Positions 35,895 through 45,997 of a stretch of 64,000 nucleotides of DNA are shown piece by piece (position 1 is the first letter of the stretch; each line of letters opens with the position of its first letter). Source of the stretch: Bacteroidales bacterium (GTDB lineage: Bacteria; Bacteroidota; Bacteroidia; Bacteroidales; NBLH01). The DNA is taken from the NCBI GenBank assembly GCA_016937695.1, contig JAFGWC010000119.1, positions 24,096-88,095 of the forward strand. The letters run 5' to 3'. The position numbers and the translations under genes were made by a program. The notes below the pieces were generated by a model. That model was not told the DNA's origin and did no database searches. It worked only from the letters and a program-made list of their open reading frames with translations.

Positions 35895-36785
35895 TTAATC
35901 TACGATTTTCAAAAATTCAGATTCCAGACTGATTTTTCTCTCTTCAAACTTATTTAAAATAAAATTATTTTTAAACGCAAATTCATTTATATCTTTTGCT
36001 TGTATTTTATCTTCAAGTGTAATTATTAATTCATTATTGATTTTTATAGTCTTTTTCGACAAACCTGATCTAACTATTAATTCATAAAGCTCATCAATAT
36101 TATCAGAAGAAATGGTTATTGTTTTTTCAGATTTTAATATTTCATCTATTCTTCCTAGCTTTAATAGTTTGCCTTTTTTCAAAATTGCAATATGGCTACA
36201 TGTTTTCTGAACTTCATCTAAAATATGAGATGCAATTATAATTGTTTTTCCTTTTTTTGCCTGATCAATTAATATTTCTCTAACATCCGCAATTCCTTTT
36301 GGGTCAAGTCCGTTTGTGGGTTCGTCCAGAATTAAAATTTCGGGATTTCCCAATAAAACACTGGCCAAAGCAAGTCTTTGTTTCATTCCTAAAGATAAAG
36401 TATTGTATTTCGAATATTGTCTTTCAATCAGTCCAACTTCGTTCAGTACTTTTTCTATTTCTTCATCAGGATTTTCAATTTTTTTTATTTCTGCAGAAAT
36501 TCTTAGATTTTTATATAAAGATAAATAAGGATAAAAATTAGGCATTTCAAGCAAAGCGCCAATGCGTTCAGTAAGTTGTGTATTTTCCTGATTATCAAAC
36601 CATTGAAAATTGCCAGAGTTTTGTTTAACTACTCCTAATATTATTGCTAATATGGTAGTTTTTCCACTTCCATTTGGACCAAGTATTCCAAAAATATTTG
36701 TTTTTTCAATATTTAATGATAGTCTGTCAAGCGCCTGGTTTTTGCCGTAACTCTTTGAAATATTATCTATTTTTAAAACTCTCAC
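35895..36785 (-). CDS. ABC transporter ATP-binding protein
   Basis: This 296-residue ATPase powers the neighbouring permease. Walker A is GPNGSGKTT at about 36-44, the Q loop is in IGALLEMPNFYPYLS, the signature is LSLGMKQRLALA, and Walker B is EILILDEPTNGLDPKG. The C-terminal 75 residues form the extra domain seen in CcmA/BcrA-type subunits. It begins 3 bases after the STAS gene of the partner-switching set, so it is almost certainly co-transcribed with the regulators. Confidence 0.92.
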   Translation of the reverse strand: MRVLKIDNISKSYGKNQALDRLSLNIEKTNIFGILGPNGSGKTTILAIILGVVKQNSGNFQWFDNQENTQLTERIGALLEMPNFYPYLSLYKNLRISAEIKKIENPDEEIEKVLNEVGLIERQYSKYNTLSLGMKQRLALASVLLGNPEILILDEPTNGLDPKGIADVREILIDQAKKGKTIIIASHILDEVQKTCSHIAILKKGKLLKLGRIDEILKSEKTITISSDNIDELYELIVRSGLSKKTIKINNELIITLEDKIQAKDINEFAFKNNFILNKFEERKISLESEFLKIVD

Positions 36786-36788
36786 AAT

Positions 36789-37127
36789 TTAATTTTTTGC
36801 TTCGTTAATAGCAGCTTCAAAATCATATTCTACATTAAATAAATTAGTAAATCCAGAAAAATGAAATACATCTTTAATGTTTTTTTGCAAATTGCACAAA
36901 ATAAGCTTTAAATTTTTCTTATTCATATTTTTTAATCCCATTATCAATATTCTTAAACCGGAACTATTAATATAATCAAGATTTTTACAATCAACAACTA
37001 TGTTTTCTTGAGTTGCTACAATTTTTTTCGAAAAAAAATCGTCAGCTTTTTCTGTATTAGGCGCATCTAATCTACCTTCTAATTTTACAATTTGAATATT
37101 TCCTTCTGTACTTTCTAATATTTCCAT
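36789..37127 (-). CDS. Anti-anti-sigma STAS protein (RsbV/SpoIIAA-like)
   Basis: This 112-residue single STAS domain contains LDYINSSGLRILIMGLKN, where Ser55 sits at the phosphorylation position of SpoIIAA-type antagonists (DSSG, here NSSG). It should be phosphorylated by the kinase encoded just upstream and dephosphorylated by the PP2C protein at 37570-39267. Unlike the chemotaxis STAS protein it keeps the switch serine. The ATG overlaps the stop of the kinase gene by one base, which indicates translational coupling. Confidence 0.9.
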   Translation of the reverse strand: MEILESTEGNIQIVKLEGRLDAPNTEKADDFFSKKIVATQENIVVDCKNLDYINSSGLRILIMGLKNMNKKNLKLILCNLQKNIKDVFHFSGFTNLFNVEYDFEAAINEAKN

Positions 37128-37543
37128 TATTCTATGTTTTTTTGTAAAGTTATAATATTTTTATTGTTGCCTCTTCGATAAGTAAAATTATCAGTAAATT
37201 TTTTAACCAAATGTATTCCTATACCTCCTATTTCCCTTTCTTCAACAGGTGCATTAAAGTCTTTAGGTTCTTCAACATCAAAAGGATTAAATTCAGGAGA
37301 TCCATCTTTTATTTGTATCCGTAATTTATCTTTCTCTAAAGTAAATCTAATAATTATATCGTAATCTTCTACTCCTTTATAACCATGTTCTATAATATTA
37401 GTTACAATTTCTTCAAGAGCCAAATTCATACTAAAAGCAACATCTTTAGATATTTTCCATTCTTCACAAATTTTCGCAAGTTTTTGGTTCATTATTTCTA
37501 TTCCGCTTACTCGGCTTTTGATATTAATTATTTGATTTTTCAT
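37127..37543 (-). CDS. RsbW-like anti-sigma/serine kinase
   Basis: This 138-residue GHKL ATPase phosphorylates the STAS partner and could bind a target regulator. The N box is MNLALEEIVTNIIEHGYKG, followed by IKDGSPEFNPF and the ATP-lid region EIGGIGIHLVKKFTDNFTYR. It lies between the phosphatase gene (27 bases upstream) and the STAS gene (1-base overlap). No sigma factor gene adjoins, so the final target may be encoded elsewhere or may not be a sigma factor. Confidence 0.9.
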   Translation of the reverse strand: MKNQIINIKSRVSGIEIMNQKLAKICEEWKISKDVAFSMNLALEEIVTNIIEHGYKGVEDYDIIIRFTLEKDKLRIQIKDGSPEFNPFDVEEPKDFNAPVEEREIGGIGIHLVKKFTDNFTYRRGNNKNIITLQKNIE

Positions 37544-37569
37544 TTATGATAGTTTTTTGTTAAACCAAT

Positions 37570-39267
37570 TTACTCATTTCCATTATAAGTTATTGCTAAT
37601 ATAGTGATATCATCAGATTGTTCTGCATCTTTTGTGAAGTTTTTGATTTCTTTACGTATTTTTTTGACAAAATACTCACTTCCTTCATCTTTCATATTAT
37701 TAACAACTGCGAGTAAACTTTCATCAGAAAATATTTTGCCTTTTTCATCAAATGCTTCAGTAATACCATCAGTATATAATAATATTTTATCTTTTACATT
37801 AATAATTTTTTCTTCTGCTTTAAATTTAAAATTTTCTAAAATTCCTAATGCAATATTCTGATTTACATTTAAATAAGTGTAACCAATTTCATCATTTCCC
37901 GTAATTGGAGGATTGTGTCCGGCATTTACAAATTGCAATATTCCTGTTTTTAAATTTAAAACACCAATAAACATTGTTGCAAACATTGCTGTTTCATTAT
38001 CTTTAGATAAAGCATTATTTACATTATATGCTACTTTTTCTAAAGCATATGCTCTTTGCGATTCAGTTTTTAAAAGTGTTTTTGTAATTACCATAAATAA
38101 TGCTGATGGAACACCTTTTCCTGAAACATCAGAAATAATGAAACAAAAATTATCTTCATCAATAAAGAAAAAATCATAAAAATCTCCTGCTACTTCTTTT
38201 GCAGGTTCCATAATAGCATAAATATCTATTTCGTTTCTATGAGGAAATGGTGGAAATACATGTGGCAACATTCTCTTTTGAATATCTTTTCCAACATTTA
38301 ATTCGCTTTGTATTCTTTCTTTTATAGCTGTTGTTTTTTGTAGATTTTCAATATATTCATTTAAATCAGATGTCATTTTATTAAAGGCCTTAGCTAAATC
38401 GCCAATCTCATCATCAGTTTTCACTATTATTTTAAATGATAAATCTCCTTTTGATACTCTATCAACTCCATTATTTAAATTATTCAAAGGCTTCATCATA
38501 TAAGCAGTGGCTCTGTTAATAACAATTACTGTTATTAGTAACATTACTGCCATCATTATGATAAGTCTTTTGGCTAAATCATTAATTGCTTCTTCTGTTT
38601 TTTTCATAGAAAAGCCTATTCTAAAAGAACCCCAATGTTTATTTTTAACAAACACAGGTGATGAAATTTTCCACATTTCCTCGCCTGTATCTCTTTGATA
38701 AACTTCTAACATATAGGGTTTTACAGTATTTTCAGCAACTTTATTATCATAAAAAACTCTTTTCGACCTACTTTCTTCATTATCTTTCTCATAATTGCCG
38801 GTGAGATTTTTATTATAAATTGTGTTATGAGATGGTGTATATCCGTTATTGTCGCATAAAACAGCAAAAATTAATTGAGGGTCTTTAAAAAATTCATCTT
38901 GAATTGAAACTATTAGTGTGTCTAAATATTTATCTAAACCTGTTTTGTAATGATATTTTTGGATGTCATTAATTTTATTCAAAGGAATTTTTCGGTATGA
39001 AGCAATTATTGATCGATCTAATGGAATAGGAACTAAGGTGTAATCGAACAATTCCTGTTCTGTAAATATCTCATTTTCAACGACATTATCTAAAATTTCG
39101 CCCATTATTTTTGCTCCTGTTTGAGCAGCAGCAATTCCTTTTTTTAATATCATTTCTTTCATTTGTTTCGACCTGTCATTAACAAGATAAGTTGTAAATA
39201 TTGTTACAATTACACCTAAAATAATAATCAAAACAAATGAAAGTCTGAATGAGAGTTTTTTAAACAT
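37570..39267 (-). CDS. Membrane sensor PP2C phosphatase (RsbU/SpoIIE-like)
   Basis: This 565-residue protein senses an extracellular signal and dephosphorylates the STAS antagonist. Membrane segments lie at about 8-28 and 234-252 and enclose a Cache-like domain (with HWGSFRIGFS). A HAMP domain spans about 253-305, a helical linker follows, and the SpoIIE-type PP2C domain spans 330-560. Metal-binding motifs are intact: GDFYD (Asp362), DVSGKG (Asp380) and LYTDGITEAF. It starts 35 bases after the recQ stop and heads the sensor-kinase-STAS set. Confidence 0.92.
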   Translation of the reverse strand: MFKKLSFRLSFVLIIILGVIVTIFTTYLVNDRSKQMKEMILKKGIAAAQTGAKIMGEILDNVVENEIFTEQELFDYTLVPIPLDRSIIASYRKIPLNKINDIQKYHYKTGLDKYLDTLIVSIQDEFFKDPQLIFAVLCDNNGYTPSHNTIYNKNLTGNYEKDNEESRSKRVFYDNKVAENTVKPYMLEVYQRDTGEEMWKISSPVFVKNKHWGSFRIGFSMKKTEEAINDLAKRLIIMMAVMLLITVIVINRATAYMMKPLNNLNNGVDRVSKGDLSFKIIVKTDDEIGDLAKAFNKMTSDLNEYIENLQKTTAIKERIQSELNVGKDIQKRMLPHVFPPFPHRNEIDIYAIMEPAKEVAGDFYDFFFIDEDNFCFIISDVSGKGVPSALFMVITKTLLKTESQRAYALEKVAYNVNNALSKDNETAMFATMFIGVLNLKTGILQFVNAGHNPPITGNDEIGYTYLNVNQNIALGILENFKFKAEEKIINVKDKILLYTDGITEAFDEKGKIFSDESLLAVVNNMKDEGSEYFVKKIRKEIKNFTKDAEQSDDITILAITYNGNE

Positions 39268-39301
39268 ATATCTTTAAAGTATTAATATTATTTTTATAAA
39301 A

Positions 39302-41527
39302 TTAATTACCCATATCAGACATAAATTTTATTCTCATTAAACGAATATCGCTCTCAGTATATTCATTTTCGCCAAGTTCTTCAAGCGCATCTTGAATAGA
39401 TTCACTTTCAGCTACTCTAAAATATTCGTATACTTCTTCCTGACGTTCTTCATCAAGAACTTCATTTATATAATAATCTAAATTTAGTTTTGTTCCTGAA
39501 TTAACTATTGCTTCTATTTCAGTAAGTAATTCATTCATTTCCATGCGTTTAGCTTCGGCTAAATCATCCAGCGATATTTTTCTATCAATACTTTGAATAA
39601 AATATACTTTGCTTTCAGATTTATTTACAACCGAACGTACTACCATGTCTTTTGGTCGTTCAATTTCATTTTCATCGACATATTTTTTAATTAGTTCCAG
39701 AAATTCTTTTCCATATCTTCTGGCTTTTCCTGAACCAACTCCAACAATTTGTTGTAGTTCATCCATTGTTATAGGATATTGAATTGCCATATCTTCAAAA
39801 GAAGAATCTTGGAAAATCACAAATGGTGGAATTCCTTTTTTTGCAGAAATATTCTTCCTTAAATCTTTCAACATTTTAAATAATACCGGATCTGCTGCAC
39901 TACTTCCTCCTTTACTAACATCAGCTGATGCATCTTCTTGAGCTTCATCGTAATCGTGATCTTTAGTTAAATAAATAGGGTAAGGATTTTCATAGAATTC
40001 ATTGCCTTTTTCGTTAATCTTTAACAATCCATAATTCTCAATATCTTTATCTAATAGTTTTAAAATTAAAGATTGCCTTATTACAGCATTCCAAAATTTA
40101 GAGTCATGCTCTTTTCCTATTCCAAAAACTTTAATTTTATCATGTTTATATGATTTAATTGCTGCAGTGGCTTTTCCAACAATTATATTTGAAACGTGTT
40201 CTGATTTAAATTTTTCTTTAACAGCTTTAATAACTTTCAAAACAGTTTTAACATATTCATTTCCTTCAAATTTTTCTTTAGGATTTAAACAATTATCGCA
40301 ATTATTACATGGTTCTTCCATTATTTCACCAAAATAGTTTAATAACTGTTTTGGCCTACAAACAGAAGATTCGGCATAAGAAACAGTTTCAAACAATAAT
40401 TGCTTGCCTATTTCTTGTTCTGCTACAGGTTTTCCCTGCATAAATTTTTCAAGTTTTTGAATATCTTTATAACTGTAAAATGCGATACATTTTCCTTCGC
40501 CGCCATCCCTTCCCGCTCTGCCGGTTTCTTGATAATATCCTTCTAAACTTTTTGGAACATCATAATGTATAACAAATCTAACATCCGGTTTATCAATTCC
40601 CATTCCAAATGCAATTGTAGCAACAATGACATCAGCATCTTCCATTAAAAATTTATCTTGATTTCCTGATCTGGTTGCAGAATCCATACCTGCATGATAT
40701 GATAATGCTTTTATCCCATTAACTACTAAAGTTTGAGTTAATTCTTCAACTTTTTTCCTGCTCAAACAATATATTATTCCTGATTTTCCCAGATTATCTT
40801 TAATAAACTTAATTATTTGCTTTTCAGGATTAATTTTTGGCCTGACTTCATAATATAAATTAGCTCTAAAAAATGATGATTTGAATACTTGTCCATCCAA
40901 CATACCTAAATTTTTTTGTATGTCATGTTGCACTTTAGGCGTTGCTGTGGCAGTTAAGGCAATTAATGGAGCTGTACCTATTTCATCAATTATAGGTCTT
41001 ATCTTCCTATATTCTGGTCTAAAGTCATGCCCCCATTCAGAGATACAATGTGCTTCATCAACTGCATAAAATGAAATTTTTATTAATCGTAAGAAATCAA
41101 TATTTTCTTGTTTAGTTAAAGATTCAGGTGCTACATATAGAAGTTTAGTTTTACCCGATAAAATATCTTCTTTGACCTGTATTATTTGATTTTTTGTTAA
41201 AGATGAATTTAAGAAATGCGCTATTGAATCATCTTCACTAAAGCTTCTCATTGCATCAACCTGATTTTTCATTAATGCTATTAGTGGTGAAATTACAATT
41301 GCAGTTCCTTCCATTATTAATGCGGGTAGTTGATATATTAATGATTTGCCGCCACCTGTAGGCATTAGAACAAATGAATCATTCCCATTTATTACATTTT
41401 TTATCGCCTGTTCCTGCTTACCTTTAAACTTGTTAAAACCAAAATATTTCTTTAGATAATTATCAATATCTAATTCAGTTTTTTTTTCCTTTTTGCTCAT
41501 TTTATTTATATCAATAACTCTTTCCAA
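39302..41527 (-). CDS. recQ: ATP-dependent DNA helicase RecQ
   Basis: RecQ unwinds DNA 3'-5' in repair and recombination. The 741-residue protein has Walker A MPTGGGKSL (Lys61), VDEAHC with SEWGHDFRPEY, the GYYQETGRAGRDGG motif, and four zinc-binding cysteines around CRPKQLL and CNNCDNC. A winged helix and an HRDC domain (about 545-625) follow. A C-terminal extension of about 110 residues resembles the extra helical domain of other Bacteroidota RecQ proteins. Two start codons (41527 and 41500) are possible. It heads the leftward run that includes the partner-switching genes. Confidence 0.95.
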   Translation of the reverse strand: MERVIDINKMSKKEKKTELDIDNYLKKYFGFNKFKGKQEQAIKNVINGNDSFVLMPTGGGKSLIYQLPALIMEGTAIVISPLIALMKNQVDAMRSFSEDDSIAHFLNSSLTKNQIIQVKEDILSGKTKLLYVAPESLTKQENIDFLRLIKISFYAVDEAHCISEWGHDFRPEYRKIRPIIDEIGTAPLIALTATATPKVQHDIQKNLGMLDGQVFKSSFFRANLYYEVRPKINPEKQIIKFIKDNLGKSGIIYCLSRKKVEELTQTLVVNGIKALSYHAGMDSATRSGNQDKFLMEDADVIVATIAFGMGIDKPDVRFVIHYDVPKSLEGYYQETGRAGRDGGEGKCIAFYSYKDIQKLEKFMQGKPVAEQEIGKQLLFETVSYAESSVCRPKQLLNYFGEIMEEPCNNCDNCLNPKEKFEGNEYVKTVLKVIKAVKEKFKSEHVSNIIVGKATAAIKSYKHDKIKVFGIGKEHDSKFWNAVIRQSLILKLLDKDIENYGLLKINEKGNEFYENPYPIYLTKDHDYDEAQEDASADVSKGGSSAADPVLFKMLKDLRKNISAKKGIPPFVIFQDSSFEDMAIQYPITMDELQQIVGVGSGKARRYGKEFLELIKKYVDENEIERPKDMVVRSVVNKSESKVYFIQSIDRKISLDDLAEAKRMEMNELLTEIEAIVNSGTKLNLDYYINEVLDEERQEEVYEYFRVAESESIQDALEELGENEYTESDIRLMRIKFMSDMGN

Positions 41528-41867
41528 TTTATACGTTCTGAAAAAAGGGATGTAAAATTAATAAATTGATTATTAATTCCCCTGTTTTTAAAATTATTAT
41601 CTAAATTGAGATATGTTTTTTTAATTATTTAAATTTAACAAATATTATATTTTGTATTTTTCAATTTAAAAAACTACAAATTAGACACTTAACAAAATCA
41701 TTGCTCCACGGATTTTCTAAAATTATAATTTATCATTTAAATTTATAAAAAATCCAAATTAGCTAACTATAAAATAATATATTTGTAAGCTAAATTTAAT
41801 AAAATAAATCTAATAAAAAAAAATATTTTTTAGCAGTAATATAAAAACTCAAAAATTTAACGTTTAA
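41528..41867. other. 340-bp intergenic region between recQ and tatC
   Basis: This divergent spacer is very AT-rich. It contains the tatC promoter at 41778-41785 and presumably a recQ promoter; a near-match on the minus strand around 41640-41655 (TATAATATTTG) has one base too many. No ORF, RNA or repeat of note was seen. Confidence 0.6.
41778..41785 (+). promoter_or_regulatory. -7 promoter element of tatC
   Basis: TATATTTG fits TAnnTTTG. The ATG at 41868 is 82 bases downstream, so the leader would be about 75 bases. Confidence 0.55.
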
Positions 41868-42689
41868 ATGATTAAAAATATAGTTAGTAAAGATAAAGAA
41901 ATGAGCTTTTTAGAACACTTAGAAGAATTAAGATGGCATTTAATTCGTTCTTTTTCAGCTATATTAATATTTTCTATTGTAGCTTTTATTTTCCACAATT
42001 TTATTTTTGATAATATACTTCTTGCACCAAAAACCTCTGATTTTTTCACGAATAGAAAATTATGTGAATTTGGTAAATTTATTGGAGCAAATAATTTATG
42101 CATTAATAATATACCTTTCCAAATAATAAATATAAAAATGGCAGGGCAATTTTCCACTCATATTATGGTTTCAGCAATTTCTGGTTTTTTAATTGCTTTT
42201 CCTTATGTTTTTTGGGAATTTTGGCGTTTTCTAAAACCAGCATTAAAATCTAATGAAAAAAAACATTCAAGTGGTGCTGTTTTTTTTAGTTCTTTATTAT
42301 TTTTAATAGGTGTTTTATTTGGCTATTATATAATTGTTCCTCTTTCTGTTCATTTTCTTGGTAGTTATAATGTAAGCAATCAAGTTGTTAACCAAATTAA
42401 TCTCGATTCATATATTTCTACTATTACTTCTGTTGTTCTTGCTTCAGGAATTATTTTTGAATTACCTGTAATTATATTTTTCCTTAGTAAAGCAGGAATA
42501 GTAACACCAGGCATTTTAAAAAAATATAGACGACATTCATTTGTTATAATACTAACTTTATCGGCAATTATTACACCGCCTGATATTTTTAGTCAGATTT
42601 TAGTTTCACTACCTCTTGTAATTTTATATGAAATTGGTATAAATATTTCAAAAAGAATTAGTGCTAAAGATGAAAGTCGTTTAATTTAA
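41868..42689 (+). CDS. tatC: Twin-arginine translocase subunit TatC
   Basis: TatC is the receptor subunit that exports folded proteins bearing twin-arginine signals. The 273-residue protein has six membrane segments, begins with EMSFLEHLEELRWHLIRS, and has FWRFLKPALKSNEKKHS in the first cytoplasmic loop region and LSAIITPPDIFSQILVSLPL near the end. A loop insertion with KLCEFGKFIGANNLC lies in the first periplasmic region. No tatA or tatB adjoins; in many Bacteroidota these lie apart. A DUF5686 gene follows by 29 bases. Confidence 0.95.
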   Translation: MIKNIVSKDKEMSFLEHLEELRWHLIRSFSAILIFSIVAFIFHNFIFDNILLAPKTSDFFTNRKLCEFGKFIGANNLCINNIPFQIINIKMAGQFSTHIMVSAISGFLIAFPYVFWEFWRFLKPALKSNEKKHSSGAVFFSSLLFLIGVLFGYYIIVPLSVHFLGSYNVSNQVVNQINLDSYISTITSVVLASGIIFELPVIIFFLSKAGIVTPGILKKYRRHSFVIILTLSAIITPPDIFSQILVSLPLVILYEIGINISKRISAKDESRLI

Positions 42690-42718
42690 TCCACTAATTT
42701 ACAATTATTTAACCTTTA

Positions 42719-45193
42719 ATGAAATATAATTTTTTAAAAATATCAATTTTCATATTATTAAGTCTGATTTTTTTAGATTCTAATCTATCTTTTGCACAAA
42801 AAACAATTGTTAAGGGCGTTGTTACAGATGCATCTTCAAACGAAGCTCTTCCTTTTGTTAATATTGCTTTCAACAATATCAATGAAGGCACAATTACTGA
42901 AATGGATGGAACATTTACAGTTGAAACTTCAAAAGCAGTTGATAGTATATCGATTTCTTATATTGGATATACTACACAGGTAGTTAAAGTTAAAAGAGGT
43001 ACAATTCAAAATTTAAATATAAATCTTGTACCCTCAGACCTAACTTTATCTGAAATTGTTATTTATGCGGGCGAGAATCCTGCTAATCAAATAATTAGAA
43101 ATATTATTGATAATAAAAAACAAAATAATCCTGATAAAATAAATTATTTTGGTTGTGAAGTGTATAATAAGCTTCAAATTGATTTAAACAATATTACCGA
43201 TAAGTTCAAAAACAGAAAAGTTTTTAAAAACTTCCAATTCGTTTTTGAATTACAAGATTCATCTGAAATTATGGGAAAAACATATCTTCCTATATTTTTA
43301 TCAGAAAATTATTCTAAATACTATTTTCAAAAAAAACCTGAAAAGAAAAAAGAAATAATTATAGCCAATAAAATTTCTGGAGTTGAAAATAAAAGTTTTA
43401 CCGAATTTACAGGACAAATGTATATCGATATGAATATCTATGATAATTACATTAATGTTTTCGGAAAACAATTTGTTAGCCCAATTGGTAATACAGGACT
43501 TAAAGTATATAAATATTTTTTAGAAGACAGCACATTTATTGAAGGAAAATGGTGTTATAATATAACTTTTAAACCTAGAAGAAAACAAGAAAGAACTTTT
43601 CATGGTAACTTTTGGGTTAACGATTCTACTTGGGCTATAAAAAAAATTACAGCACAAATTTCTGAAGATGCAAATATTAATTATGTTAAAGATTTGATAT
43701 TAGAACAAGAATTTTCTCTTTTTGGCGATACAATATGGTTTAAAACTGAAGATAAACTCTTTGCAGATATTAATTTGGCTGATAAAGCACAAGGATTCTT
43801 TGGAAGAAAACAAACTTCTTATAAAAATTTAAATTTAAACCCTCCTTCTGATGAAAATTTTTTCTCCTCAACACAAGTTGAAGAAGCAATTATAGTTGAT
43901 TCAGTTGAAGCAAATAACCACGAATATTGGAATTCTGTAAGGCCTTCAACACTTTCTTCCGAAGAGGAAAGTATATACCAAATGGTTGATTCCGTTAAAA
44001 ACGTACCTATTTTTAAAACATTTACAGATGTAATTTATATGTTAGCCTATGGCTATTATTTATATAAAGATTTTGAATTTGGTCCTTATTTTAAAACATA
44101 TAGTTTCAATCCAATTGAAGGTAATCGCTTCAGATTTGGCGGAAGAACTTCAAATGAATTCAGTACAAGACTTATGCTATATGGCCATATTGCTTATGGA
44201 ACCAAAGATGAAGAATTTAAATATGGCTTAGGCGCACTTTATATTTTCAAAAAGCTTCCGCGATTTTCTGTTGACATGTACTACGAAAATGACCTTTCTC
44301 TTCTTGGTCAAAGTGTTAATGCTTTTTCCGAAGATAATTTTTTAGCTTCAATTCTGTCTATTCGTCCAAACGATAATTTATTATATTTGGAACAATATAA
44401 ATTAGATATTGAAAAAGAATGGTTTCAAGGTTTATCCAATAATTTTAAGTTATTCTATGCCAATATATTACCTTCTTACAAGATTCAGTTTCAAAATATT
44501 GAAACAAATGAATCTTATGATAAACTTGTAGCCACAGAAATCAGCCTTAAAACACGATTTGCATATAACGAGAAAGTTCTTAGAGGTGAATTTACAAGAG
44601 TTAGCCTTGGTTCTATATACCCAATTGTTGATTTGGAATTAACAAAAGGCTTAAAAAATATATTAAACAGCAGCAATTTTGATTATTTAAGAACTAGATT
44701 AACTATCAATCACTTATTTGATATTAAACCTATCGGATATCTTAAATATGAGCTTAGCGTTGGTAAAATTTGGGGGAAAGTTCCATTTCCGTTCCTAGTT
44801 CTTCACGAAGGAAATGAAACTTATGCTATGGACAACAGAGCTTTTAATTTAATGCTATACTATGAATTTGCAAGTGATTTTTACTATAGTGTTTATTTAG
44901 AGCATCATTTTCAAGGTTTTTTTCTAAATAAAATTCCTTTATTAAGAAAATTAAAATGGAGAGAGATTGTTTATGCGAAATTTTTAAACGGCTCAATATC
45001 AGATGAGAACAAAAATGTTTGGGTTTTTCCTCAATCATTAACAGAATTACCAGAACCATACGTTGAAGCTGGTGTAGGAATTGAAAATATCTTTAAAATA
45101 ATTAGAATTGATGCAATGTGGCGTTTAACTAATAGAAATAAAGCAGAAATTAAACAATTCGGAATTAGAGCTAAACTCCAATTAATTTTTTAA
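42719..45193 (+). CDS. DUF5686/carboxypeptidase-regulatory-like outer-membrane protein
   Basis: This 824-residue protein has a signal peptide (1-26, ending SFAQ) and an N-terminal carboxypeptidase-regulatory-like domain (KGVVTDASSNEALPFVNIAF, about 28-115) like that of SusC-type plugs. The rest matches the large DUF5686 family: AGENPANQIIRNIIDNKK, then a long region of alternating aromatic strands to the C-terminal residue Phe. The pattern suggests a beta-barrel in the outer membrane, but without the TonB box of SusC. Function is unknown. It follows tatC by 29 bases and may be co-transcribed. Confidence 0.75.
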   Translation: MKYNFLKISIFILLSLIFLDSNLSFAQKTIVKGVVTDASSNEALPFVNIAFNNINEGTITEMDGTFTVETSKAVDSISISYIGYTTQVVKVKRGTIQNLNINLVPSDLTLSEIVIYAGENPANQIIRNIIDNKKQNNPDKINYFGCEVYNKLQIDLNNITDKFKNRKVFKNFQFVFELQDSSEIMGKTYLPIFLSENYSKYYFQKKPEKKKEIIIANKISGVENKSFTEFTGQMYIDMNIYDNYINVFGKQFVSPIGNTGLKVYKYFLEDSTFIEGKWCYNITFKPRRKQERTFHGNFWVNDSTWAIKKITAQISEDANINYVKDLILEQEFSLFGDTIWFKTEDKLFADINLADKAQGFFGRKQTSYKNLNLNPPSDENFFSSTQVEEAIIVDSVEANNHEYWNSVRPSTLSSEEESIYQMVDSVKNVPIFKTFTDVIYMLAYGYYLYKDFEFGPYFKTYSFNPIEGNRFRFGGRTSNEFSTRLMLYGHIAYGTKDEEFKYGLGALYIFKKLPRFSVDMYYENDLSLLGQSVNAFSEDNFLASILSIRPNDNLLYLEQYKLDIEKEWFQGLSNNFKLFYANILPSYKIQFQNIETNESYDKLVATEISLKTRFAYNEKVLRGEFTRVSLGSIYPIVDLELTKGLKNILNSSNFDYLRTRLTINHLFDIKPIGYLKYELSVGKIWGKVPFPFLVLHEGNETYAMDNRAFNLMLYYEFASDFYYSVYLEHHFQGFFLNKIPLLRKLKWREIVYAKFLNGSISDENKNVWVFPQSLTELPEPYVEAGVGIENIFKIIRIDAMWRLTNRNKAEIKQFGIRAKLQLIF

Positions 45194-45267
45194 TTTTAAG
45201 CCAAAATTTTATTATCCACTTTTTTCTAATATTTTGTAAATATTCTGATTAAAATTATAAAACAAAT

Positions 45268-45993
45268 ATGAAACTGCATACCGAAAATATTGTAAAAAAA
45301 TACGGAAAAAGAACTGTTGTAAGAGGTGTAAGTATAAATGTAAATCAAGGTGAAATTGTAGGTTTACTTGGCCCAAATGGTGCCGGAAAAACAACTTCTT
45401 TTTATATGATTGTTGGTCTTGTAAAACCTACAGAAGGAAGAGTTTTACTTGATGATACTGATATTACATCAATGCCAATGTTTAAAAGAGCCAAAAATGG
45501 AATAGGATATTTGCCTCAAGAATCCTCTGTTTTTAGAAATTTAAGCATTGAAGATAATATAAAAGCTGTTCTTGAAATGTCTAGTTTTTCAAAAGCTGAA
45601 CAAAAAGACAGATTAGAAGACGTTTTAAACGAATTTGGATTGCAAAAAATCAGGAAAAGTCTTGGAATTCAGCTTTCTGGTGGTGAAAGAAGAAGAACTG
45701 AGATAGCAAGAGCTTTAGCAATAAATCCTAAATTTATACTACTTGACGAGCCTTTTGCTGGAGTTGATCCAATTGCTGTAGAAGATATTCAAAAAATTGT
45801 TGCTAAATTAAAAGAAAAAAATATTGGTATATTAATTACAGATCATAATGTTCATGAAACACTTACAATTACTGATAGAGCTTATCTTCTCTACGAAGGA
45901 AGAATTTTAGAATCAGGCACAGCTGAAGACTTAGCGTCCAACCCTGAAGTTAGAGAAAAATATTTAGGTGCAAGTTTTGAATTAAGAAAATAA
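45268..45993 (+). CDS. lptB: LptB, ATPase of the lipopolysaccharide exporter
   Basis: LptB with LptF/G extracts LPS from the inner membrane. The 241-residue ATPase has Walker [10 protein letters not shown] at 35-43, [19 protein letters not shown] (Q loop), the signature [15 protein letters not shown], and Walker [16 protein letters not shown]. The H loop is ITDHNVHE. The sequence is among the most conserved in the window. Its stop lies 4 bases from that of the convergent PorP/SprF-like gene, so there is no separate terminator. Confidence 0.95.
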   Translation: MKLHTENIVKKYGKRTVVRGVSINVNQGEIVGLLGPNGAGKTTSFYMIVGLVKPTEGRVLLDDTDITSMPMFKRAKNGIGYLPQESSVFRNLSIEDNIKAVLEMSSFSKAEQKDRLEDVLNEFGLQKIRKSLGIQLSGGERRRTEIARALAINPKFILLDEPFAGVDPIAVEDIQKIVAKLKEKNIGILITDHNVHETLTITDRAYLLYEGRILESGTAEDLASNPEVREKYLGASFELRK

Positions 45994-45997
45994 TTCA

